Shown in pieces: positions 1 to 5,959 of a stretch of DNA of 6,234 nt. Origin of the DNA: Sedimentisphaerales bacterium. Its GTDB lineage: Bacteria > Planctomycetota > Phycisphaerae > Sedimentisphaerales > SG8-4. The notes under the pieces are model-generated. The model was not told where the DNA came from, searched no databases, and saw only the letters and a list, made by a program, of their open reading frames with translations. Numbering within the stretch: the stretch's first letter is position 1; the number at the start of each line of letters is the position of its first letter. Location of the stretch: contig JAFGCA010000125.1 in the NCBI GenBank assembly GCA_016932895.1, positions 1 to 6,234 on the forward strand. The letters run 5' to 3'. Made by a program: the position numbers and the translations under genes.

Positions 1-542
1 GGGTCCACCCGTGTCTACTACAATGGACGTTGGAGAAGCCAAAGTGTTACATATTTTCCACGCAATTTCTGTGAAGAGACGGCGAGGACGCGCCGGAATC
101 GAGCGTAAGTTCTTATAAGGAAATGTTTTGCATCACATCTGAATCGAGGCCGCCAGTCGGGCGTGCCGGCCATCAGGATCGTGCCCGCGGCTCCCATGAC
201 AGCCGCGTACCGGGCGAAGGAACCTTGCTCGTGTCAGATTCCAGCGGGTCGTCCCTTGAGTCCATATGCTTCAGCCCTCGCCTTCTTCGCGGTCCAGCTT
301 GCGTTCGATCAACTGCAGGAGCATGGGCTTTGTCTTTCAGGGCCACGTCGCTCTCCATGAACAGAGATCCCTTCTTGCGTACTGCCTGGAAGGAGCCATT
401 GGACGTGTGCTCATGTTGCTCCTGCCGGACGTTGGCCGGTAGGAGTCATCAGCCGAACCGGCGGTTTGCGGGGGACTCCATCCCCACAAAACGGAAATGA
501 TTAAGACAAGTGTGCCGGTTCCGTAAGCACAATCTCGCCCTG
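1..542. other. Region without a supported intact gene
   Basis: No convincing intact coding region is visible in this stretch. Two plus-strand frames are open from the left edge, one ending at TAA 106-108 and one at TAA 116-118. Either could be the last ~35 codons of a gene cut by the window, but neither shows a recognisable family and they cannot be told apart. Longer open frames further right (for example 123-500 plus and 337-675 minus) are rich in Arg, Ser and Pro, lack ribosome binding sites and look like chance frames in GC-rich DNA. A possible decayed minus-strand gene and a terminator-like hairpin at the right end are listed separately. Confidence 0.5.
140..358 (-). pseudogene. Possible frameshifted remnant of a small gene of unknown function
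   Basis: Read on the minus strand from ATG 358, protein-like text with GC-rich third codon positions is spread over all three frames. The first part reads MESDVALKDK (358-329). Skipping one base continues into a second frame at PMLLQLIERKLDREEGEG (327-274, stop TGA 273-271). The first frame then gives LKHMDSRDDPLESD, and a third frame gives HEQGSFARYAAVMGAAGTIL and onward to about base 140 (233-140). The pieces abut in order, as expected of a gene of about 70 codons that has collected frameshifts. I recognise no family. The alternatives are chance or base-calling errors in an intact gene. No ribosome binding site decides a start. Confidence 0.25.
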
Positions 543-570
543 CCCGCGACGAACGAATTCGCGGGGTTTT
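543..570 (+). terminator. Candidate intrinsic terminator
   Basis: CCCGCGA (543-549) pairs perfectly with TCGCGGG (559-565) around a 9-base loop. A G and four T (567-570) follow directly. This is the layout of a short intrinsic terminator for a plus-strand transcript entering from the left, and it lies just before the promoter at 596-624. The T tract is short and no upstream gene is visible, so the call is moderate. Confidence 0.4.
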
Positions 571-595
571 CTCATCGAGTTCCCCAAATCGGTGC

Positions 596-624
596 TTGAC
601 GTGACCGGCGGAAGTGGGTATGTT
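596..624 (+). promoter_or_regulatory. Sigma70-like promoter of the permuted enolase gene
   Basis: TTGACG (596-601, five of six consensus bases) is separated by exactly 17 bases from TATGTT (619-624, four of six). Transcription would begin near 631, giving a leader of about 150 bases before the ATG at 781. The position just after a terminator-like hairpin and before the only large gene supports the assignment. I saw no recognisable riboswitch in the leader. Confidence 0.45.
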
Positions 625-765
625 CTTGCGCTTTCCGGCGGGCAGAGCGTGCGCCCCCCGCGCGACGCCTGACACGACCGGGATTGGTTGGGGCCCCCAG
701 AAGCGACGTCTGCAGGTCCTTTGCCTGGGTGCTTCACAGATTGCGGAATACGAAAAGTTGGCAAA

Positions 766-771
766 AAGGAG
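766..771 (+). promoter_or_regulatory. Ribosome binding site AAGGAG that sets the start at 781
   Basis: AAGGAG ends nine bases before ATG 781. The longer in-frame reading from TTG 688 has no comparable site, and its 31 extra residues are not family-like, so this site decides the start. Confidence 0.75.
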
Positions 772-780
772 AAACTGAGC

Positions 781-3459
781 ATGAGTGGGTCAGGCAAAGA
801 AGGGCTGCGAGTGAACAGCGCCGGCTATCTGGAACGCGGATGGGTCATCGCCAACCACAAGTTGGTGTCGTTCCACGCCGCCTTTATTTCATCGGTCTTG
901 AGTCTTCCGGCGGTGGAACTGGCCGAGAGAGCCAAGGCAGATGAGAACATCAAATACGTGGTGCTGAACTTCATGTTCTCCCCGATGCACATGGAAGTGT
1001 GGGTCTCGCTGGCGATTCTCTATCTGTCGTGGCACATTGCCATCGCCATCCACGAGATGGGGCACTTCCTGACCGCCGCCAAGCTGACGGCCCTGAACAA
1101 GGATTCGCAGGAGAAGGCCGACGCCGCCATGGCCAGCGGCAACAAGTTCGGCTGGTATGCCCAGATGCTCCTGCTGATTCCGTGGGGCAAGTTCTACGGC
1201 GTCAAGAAGGAGAACGGCAACTTCGCCCCGGACGCCCCGTACAACCTGGCCGTGGCGGCCTCGGCGCCGATCTGGAGTCAGTGGCTGGCCACCGTCTGTC
1301 TGCCGATTGCCGGCTTCTTCATCATCGTGGGACTGCTGGCCCGGCAGGACTGGATGATCTACATCGGCCGGTTCTTCCTGGCCCCGGGCGTGGTCGGGCT
1401 GCTCGACCGGCTGCTGGCCGACCCCGGCAAGCTGCGCGAATTCCGCAACCGTGAGAAGACCGCCGCCGAGGCCGCCGCACGAGCCTCGGCCATCGCCGCC
1501 TCCGGCGAGAGATGGCCCGCGCGCGTCGGCGAGCTCAAGAAGAAGTTGCTCACCAGTCGCATGCAGCACGTCTTGCTCAAGGATGGAAGCCGCGTGGCAG
1601 CCCCGTGGCAATTCCGCAACTGCGCCATGGGCGGCCGGCACACCGAAAAGGAATACCCCGAGAGCAACATCAGCATGCAGGAAAGCATGTTCATGCCGCT
1701 GTCGCCCAAGACCTATGAAGACGCCCAGGAAATGACGGTCAAACTGCAGTACCGTCTGAAGGAGATCATCGAGGCCGCTCCGGGCGCGAAAGTCATGGGA
1801 ATCGGCCTTGAAGGCGGTTTGTCCCCCTATATCGACAAGGAACCGCAGGACCAGGTGCCCGAGCAGCGGATGTGGCGATTTATGAAGCAGGCGATTCTCG
1901 ATTGCGAGTACGTGCCCGGCGTCGATGTCGCCATCGCCCTGGACCCCGCCTGCTCCGAGCTCGAAAACGCCTATCGCGAGGAACGAGGCGAGCCCGATTC
2001 GGTCGGCATGTACCGTTTCTGGCGCGACAAGAGCAAGATCGAGATGAGCCGCGACCAGATCCTGGACCTCTACAAGAAGGCCATGGAAGATGAGATTCCG
2101 GTCCTCTCCATCGAGGACGGCTTCGGCGAGCGCGATCATATCGGCTGGCAGAACCTGATGAAGGAACTGGGCGACAAGGTTTTCGTCATCGGCGACGACC
2201 TCGTCACGACGAAGGACTCGACCATCGAGAAGTGCGCCAAGAACGGCGAGATCAACGCCAGCCTGATCAAAGCCAACCAGATTGGAACGCTGTCCGAGAC
2301 GGTGCTGGCCATGCTGACCTCCCTGGGCTATGGCGCCGAACTGGTGATTTCCCACCGCTCCAAGAGCCCGAACGATCCGTTCGAGGCGGAAATCGGTACC
2401 GCCATGAATGCCTTGGGCGTCAAGTGCGGCGGCGGCGCCAACACGGAGCGTCTCCAGAAGTACGGGCGCGTGATGGAGATTCTCGCCCTGGCGCGTGCCT
2501 CGCAGCGGGAGATGTCCGCGAAAGAGCGGAAAGAGGTCGAAGAAACCGTCAAGGAGCTGGTCAAGATCCTGACGGGCAAAGACGATGTCACGATCAAACC
2601 GGATGCGGGCGAGATCGATATCACCAGCCTGCTCATCAAGATGCTCGCCATCGAGGCGGTCAGCGGCACCGAAGAAGCTACGAATGCCGGCATTCCCTCG
2701 GCGGCAGCGAGCCTGTTCCTTGGGCGCACCGGCATTATCCGCTTCAAGGGCTCGACACCCCTGGGCACCAGCGCCGGCGAGGACGAGGCCATTCACTACG
2801 TGGACAGCATCATCGAACCGTCGGACACGACGAAGAAGTACCCCGACCTGTTCAAGGCCGCCGGCGACGGCACATTCCGCTTCAAGAAAGACGTGAAGGG
2901 CGAGGATATCCGCGCCAAGAACGACGAGAAGCTGGCTGCCCTGTGGCGCAAGTCCAGACGATACGATGGCAAAGGCTGCATGGACGCCGTCAGTCACATT
3001 GAAGGCGTGCTTGCCAAGGCATTCATCGGGCGGAAGCTGGCCAAACTGGGCAGCCTGCTCGACGCGGACAAGGAACTGCTGGGCCTGGAACTGGCCGAGG
3101 CGACCCGCATGGGTCGGATTCGGCAGGATGCCCCAAAAGAGGAGAAGATCCATGCCATGCAACGCAAGGGCGTGCTGGGCATGAACGCCATCCTGTCCAT
3201 GTCGCTGGCCCTCGGTCGGGCCATTGCCGCCGGCCAGGGTAAAGAGCTCTGGCAGCTCATCCGCGACATTTCAGCCGATACGATGTCCAAGTTCATCGTC
3301 GCCAACGCCAAGGGTGAGAAAAAGAGCGCCGCAGAGCTGAAGAAGATGGATTACGATCAGCTCCAGGCCCTGTACCAGAAGACGGCGGCCGAGGCCATCA
3401 AAGAAGGCAAGACCATCTACGAGTTGCTCCGGGCTCAACTGCCGGTCTACCCGGTATAG
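781..3459 (+). CDS. Membrane M50-like metalloprotease domain fused to a circularly permuted enolase
   Basis: The protein has 892 residues and three parts. Residues ~40-215 are membrane-embedded: hydrophobic segments at about 73-93, 163-186 and 192-212, zinc motif HEMGH at 91-95, and a proline-aspartate segment (P202, D209 in LLDR) resembling the third site-2 protease (M50) motif. After a charged, Ala-rich linker (~219-271), residues ~275-572 match the catalytic barrel of enolase (2-phosphoglycerate to phosphoenolpyruvate): GGRH (H287), QE (E301), LEGG (E344), metal ligands D388, E445, D472, catalytic K497 in [9 protein letters not shown], SHRS (H525) and K548. Residues ~614-849 match the normally N-terminal enolase domain: LGTSAG mobile loop (S664), GKGCMDAV (730) and [15 protein letters not shown] (800). 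The domain order is therefore permuted, with a ~40-residue linker and a ~45-residue insertion after the loop. The residues argue for an active enolase or a ligand sensor at the cytoplasmic membrane face; proteolytic activity is less certain. Family calls are by eye. The gene appears monocistronic with its own promoter. Confidence 0.85.
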   Translation: [892 protein letters not shown]

Positions 3460-3725
3460 TCCGCCCGCGGGCTGCGGTTGTGCGGCTCGTGTCGGTTGCG
3501 TCGGGCATGAGGCGGCAGGAACGCCGCACCACGCAGCCGCCATACGAAACGAGTCGCGCAACTCTTTGACAAGAAACGAGTTAAGGAATTGAACCGTGTG
3601 CCGGGGATCGGTGATGCAAGTTTTCTGAAAAATCTCTTCAGAAAACACCGGCCAACGGCCGATAAACCACGCAGGTTGGAGGCCCTTTCCAACAGGGTCA
3701 TCGGCTGAACGGTGGATTCAGACGC
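3460..3725. other. Intergenic spacer after the permuted enolase gene
   Basis: No coding region is supported here. It holds weak GC-rich hairpins (for example GCGGC 3512-3516 with GCCGC 3523-3527), a lone TTGACA (3566-3571) with no good -10 box at 16-18 bases, and the perfect inverted repeat listed next. If the hairpin at 3726-3785 ends the enolase transcript, this stretch is a ~270-base 3' untranslated region. Confidence 0.5.
3620..3646. repeat. Perfect 10-bp inverted repeat, AT-rich
   Basis: GTTTTCTGAA (3620-3629) and TTCAGAAAAC (3637-3646) are exact reverse complements around a 7-base spacer, AAATCTC. No T tract follows on either strand, so it is not a typical intrinsic terminator. It could be a protein-binding dyad or an RNA hairpin in the 3' untranslated region of the upstream gene. 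Confidence 0.6.
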
Positions 3726-3785
3726 AATTCGGCAGGCGTGGCTCTCTCCAAAGCATGGAGATCAGCCATGCCTGCCGCAATTTTT
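3726..3785 (+). terminator. Strong terminator-like hairpin
   Basis: GGCAGGCGTGGCT (3731-3743) pairs with AGCCATGCCTGCC (3764-3776) over 13 positions with a single G-U pair. TCTCCA (3745-3750) pairs with TGGAGA (3756-3761) inside it, around the 5-base loop AAGCA. AATT on each flank (3726-3729, 3779-3782) can extend the stem with one bulge. Five T (3781-3785) close the structure. This fits an intrinsic terminator for the plus-strand transcript of the permuted enolase. The apparent GGAG and ATG 3768 that could start the next gene lie inside this stem. Confidence 0.6.
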
Positions 3786-3836
3786 GGGGCGGGACCCGCG
3801 AGGCGATCTGGCACATCCGGGACCCGACTGTGGACC

Positions 3837-4316
3837 ATGCAACGGCACGGGATCCTTCGCTTCCTGATCTTCATGACCTTCTTCAGCAGCGGTGCCGCGG
3901 CCCTGGGTGGAGCGGTCCTGTGCGATGATTTGATCCAGTACTGTCACAACAAACAGCTCGTCCGGCAGGCGGAACTCGCAATCGGCCGGCTTGAGGCCCT
4001 CAACACCGAGTACGATGTGCTCCTCGAACAGCTCGAGAGCAATCCGGACCTTCTCAGACGAATCGCACCGGTCACGCTGGGGACCCGGCCCGAGGACGCC
4101 AATGCGATCTACCCCAGGGCACGGGTCCGCGAACTGGCCAGCGCCCGCAAGGCCGTGACGCTGCAGGCCAACGAGACTCTCGTGGAGGCCTCCATTCCCC
4201 GATGGCTCCAGCGGTGCAGCGACCCGCCCAAGAGGATTGTCCTGTTCATCGCGGGGGCCAGTCTCGTCCTGATCGCCATGGTCTGCTTCACGTCGGGCGA
4301 GGACGAAGAGGGCTGA
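3837..4316 (+). CDS. FtsB/DivIC-like membrane coiled-coil protein
   Basis: A 159-residue protein with a hydrophobic N-terminal segment (7-28), a predicted coiled coil (about 38-68, NKQLVRQAELAIGRLEALNT onward), and then a motif very like the septum-formation initiator family: LESNPDLLRRIAPVTLGTRP (66-85) followed by EDANAIYP (86-93). In FtsB and DivIC the same order of membrane helix, leucine-rich coil and DP-x-x-IE-x-x-AR-type motif places them in the divisome between FtsL and FtsQ. Unlike those proteins, this one has a second hydrophobic segment near the C-terminus (133-151). The start is uncertain. ATG 3837 leads straight into the membrane helix but has no good ribosome binding site. ATG 3768 has GGAG 7 bases upstream but lies in the terminator-like hairpin and adds 23 residues of less coding-like text. 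Division function is inferred. Confidence 0.75.
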   Translation: MQRHGILRFLIFMTFFSSGAAALGGAVLCDDLIQYCHNKQLVRQAELAIGRLEALNTEYDVLLEQLESNPDLLRRIAPVTLGTRPEDANAIYPRARVRELASARKAVTLQANETLVEASIPRWLQRCSDPPKRIVLFIAGASLVLIAMVCFTSGEDEEG

Positions 4317-4898
4317 TCACTCCTGCGGCGGGGACATCTTCCGGACCGCAATCATGATCTCGCTTCGCATCTTGGAGTAGTCCCCGATCTGCGCGTTCGT
4401 CAGGAACACCTCCGAGGGCCGCTCGGTGGGCATGCAGGTGTTTTCGAACATCCAGGCGTATAGCCTCTGATAAACACGGCCCGGCGTTGCGAAACCCTCC
4501 GGCTTGATCGCGACCACGACCTCGACGCTGGGAAGCTTCTTGACATCCGTGAACTTGCCCAGCGTGCCCGCGAGTTTCAGAGCGTCATTGCCGACCGGAA
4601 TCCGGATCTCCGTCAGCCAATGCTCTTCGGGCGTCGTGTCGAAGTTGTTGAGGTATGCGAAGGAGATCGAGCCGGCGGGGTAGACTCCTTTCTTTGCGCC
4701 GGCCCCAATGGCCTCTCCGATCGCGGCCCCTATTTTGTCGAACGACCCGCGATGAATCGTGTAGAGGACCACACACTCCTGCGTCCTGCGGATCTCGACG
4801 GGGATCTCCCGCGGCTCCGATTCCGCGAGAATCCCGCCGGCGATGGCGACCGCCAGCACACAAGCCGCGATCGCGAGACGGTCTCTCATGCTGTTCAT
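4317..4898 (-). CDS. Exported GyrI-like (effector-binding domain) protein
   Basis: A 193-residue protein with a Sec-type signal sequence (R5, R7, then hydrophobic residues 8-25, likely cleavage after ILA at 25). The mature part resembles the GyrI-like or AraC-type effector-binding fold. The first half has VVLYTIHRGSFDKIGAAIGE (43-62) and the conserved acidic strand EEHWLTEIRIPV (91-102). The second half ends EVFLTNAQIGDYSKMRSEIM (163-182), the usual second repeat of this fold. The family binds small hydrophobic or cationic ligands, and exported solo versions probably act in the periplasm; the ligand here is unknown. AAGGGAG (4910-4904) lies 5 bases before the ATG. It is the last gene of the minus-strand operon, 17 bases after the regulator. 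An IAAC motif at 10-13 resembles a lipobox but sits too early in the hydrophobic segment to be convincing. Confidence 0.75.
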   Translation of the reverse strand: MNSMRDRLAIAACVLAVAIAGGILAESEPREIPVEIRRTQECVVLYTIHRGSFDKIGAAIGEAIGAGAKKGVYPAGSISFAYLNNFDTTPEEHWLTEIRIPVGNDALKLAGTLGKFTDVKKLPSVEVVVAIKPEGFATPGRVYQRLYAWMFENTCMPTERPSEVFLTNAQIGDYSKMRSEIMIAVRKMSPPQE

Positions 4899-4915
4899 GG
4901 CTTCTCCCTTCGATC

Positions 4916-5242
4916 TTATTGTGATTTCGCAACCGGCTGGGTCGGATCGTTGGCCCCCCTCAGGATCTCGTTCAGTGCCGCAACGTGCCCGGCGAAGGCG
5001 TCCCGGCCCTTGCCCGTGGCGCTGACGTACGTTCGTGGCTTGCGGTCGACGAAGGTCTTGTCGATCTTCACGTACCCCGCTTCCTCCAGCTTTGCCAGGT
5101 GGGCCCCGAGATTGCCGTCGGTCACCCTGAGGAGCTTCCGCAGATAGGTGAACTCCACCTGCTCGTTCAGGTCCAGCGAGATCAACGATGCCATGATCTG
5201 AAGGCGGACGGGTTGATGGATGATGTTGTCCAGCGCGGCCAT
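4916..5242 (-). CDS. Winged-helix transcriptional regulator (HTH_34 / MarR-like type)
   Basis: A 108-residue single-domain DNA-binding protein. It opens with LDNIIHQPVRLQIMASL (4-20), then the recognition region YLRKLLRVTDGNLGAHLAKL (33-52), the EEAGYVKI (53-60) turn, and the wing DKTFVDRKPRTYVSATGKGR (61-80). This matches small stand-alone winged-helix regulators that usually sit next to membrane-protein genes. The ATG at 5242 is set by GGAGGTG (5252-5246), which overlaps the stop codon of the preceding membrane-protein gene, so the two are probably translationally coupled. I infer that it represses its own operon, perhaps at the dyad 5889-5900. There is no ligand domain within the protein itself. 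Confidence 0.85.
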   Translation of the reverse strand: MAALDNIIHQPVRLQIMASLISLDLNEQVEFTYLRKLLRVTDGNLGAHLAKLEEAGYVKIDKTFVDRKPRTYVSATGKGRDAFAGHVAALNEILRGANDPTQPVAKSQ

Positions 5243-5244
5243 GA

Positions 5245-5823
5245 TCACCTCCATCGGATGCGGATGTGGAGTCCCGTGCCCAACAGGGCCCCGCCGCCCG
5301 TCAGCGCCATCCACAGATTGAAATATGCGGGGACCAGATAGAACCCGCACAGGGTCAGGCCGGTCACCGCCAGTCCCAGCCAGATCAGGAAGGAACTGCC
5401 GGACCATAGCCCGACGACCACGTAACCCAGCATGGCGACGGTCACGAGGAACGTCCCGAGCAGCATCCCGCTCGCCGGCCTGAGCAGTACGATCCACAGG
5501 CTCGCATAGGCGAAGAGCGCCAGCCAGAAGACGATCATGCGTCGTGCCGTCATGCTGAGCCCGTCGCCGGTTGCCCGACTTCGGACCGGCCATGTCCGGC
5601 AGATGACGATGGTGCCGATGATTCCCAGTCCATCCAGGATGCCCCACAGCAGTCCCGCTCGATGAGGCGCGAAGTGCACGCCGGTGAAAGCGGCGATCCA
5701 CACGAAACCCCAGAGGATGAGCAGATTCCCGGCGTAGCCGGCGGCAACGGCCCGCCGAACCCTTCTGGTCGTATCCTGGATCAGATCCAGCGACTCCAGT
5801 GCGTCTTGGTGAGAGATTCCCAT
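5245..5823 (-). CDS. Polytopic membrane protein of unknown function, first gene of the operon
   Basis: A 192-residue protein with a charged, probably cytoplasmic N-terminus (1-25, MGISHQDALESLDLIQDTTR) followed by about five to six hydrophobic segments, near 30-50, 56-76, 95-114, 119-140, 144-166 and possibly 168-186. It ends in a basic tail, HIRIRWR. GAAGGAG (5838-5832) lies 8 bases before the ATG. I do not recognise a named family. Membrane proteins of this size paired with an HTH_34-type regulator are common, and the pair may report on membrane or envelope state. The role is inferred from context only. It is transcribed first, from the promoter at 5906-5878. Confidence 0.75.
   Translation of the reverse strand: MGISHQDALESLDLIQDTTRRVRRAVAAGYAGNLLILWGFVWIAAFTGVHFAPHRAGLLWGILDGLGIIGTIVICRTWPVRSRATGDGLSMTARRMIVFWLALFAYASLWIVLLRPASGMLLGTFLVTVAMLGYVVVGLWSGSSFLIWLGLAVTGLTLCGFYLVPAYFNLWMALTGGGALLGTGLHIRIRWR
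5246..5252 (-). promoter_or_regulatory. Ribosome binding site of the regulator, overlapping the upstream stop codon
   Basis: GGAGGTG on the minus strand is a near-perfect anti-16S match. Its last two bases form part of the TGA stop (5247-5245) of the membrane-protein gene, and ATG 5242-5240 follows. This geometry favours re-initiation by the same ribosome and rules out the long upstream open frame as the true start of the regulator. Confidence 0.8.
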
Positions 5824-5877
5824 GGCCCAGACTCCTTCAAATGGGCATTGTTCCGATCAGAAATGACATCATCGCAC

Positions 5878-5906
5878 ACTCTACAGCGCAGAGTTCTCTG
5901 TGTCAA
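5878..5906 (-). promoter_or_regulatory. Sigma70-like promoter of the three-gene minus-strand operon
   Basis: On the minus strand, TTGACA (5906-5901, perfect consensus) is separated by exactly 17 bases from TAGAGT (5883-5878, four of six). The start would fall near 5871, leaving a leader of about 48 bases before ATG 5823. Confidence 0.6.
5889..5900. promoter_or_regulatory. Candidate operator dyad between the -35 and -10 boxes
   Basis: CAGAG (5889-5893) and CTCTG (5896-5900) form a perfect 5-bp dyad around TT, placed within the promoter spacer and abutting the -35 box. A repressor bound there would block RNA polymerase. The winged-helix regulator in the same operon is the obvious candidate; this link is inferred. 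Confidence 0.35.
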
Positions 5907-5959
5907 TGTTCATTTTGCCTAAGTCCAGTTATTTTCACAGAATCCCGCCCGCCCCCCCC

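Noticed and set aside
447..468. A short stretch resembling 3699-3719 (CATCRGCYGAAC-like) as a dispersed repeat
   Set aside because: The similarity covers about 20 bases with gaps and mismatches, which is too little to call a repeat from two instances.
688..780. A 31-codon N-terminal extension of the large gene from TTG 688
   Set aside because: ATG 781 has AAGGAG nine bases upstream. The extension has no ribosome binding site and reads unlike a family N-terminus.
889..3162. A 757-codon open frame on the minus strand, opposite the permuted enolase
   Set aside because: It mirrors the GC-rich codon pattern of the real gene, has low-complexity Gly/His/Arg-rich text and no family signature, and lies antisense to strongly conserved enolase motifs.
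3343..3459. The C-terminal tail ([18 protein letters not shown]) resembling the C-terminal helix pair of the fumarase/aspartase family
   Set aside because: The likeness is limited to one amphipathic helix, and no other motif of that family is present.
3566..3594. TTGACA as a promoter for the FtsB-like gene
   Set aside because: The -35 box is perfect, but positions 16-18 bases downstream give only TTGAAC-like boxes, and the strong hairpin at 3726-3785 would lie in the leader.
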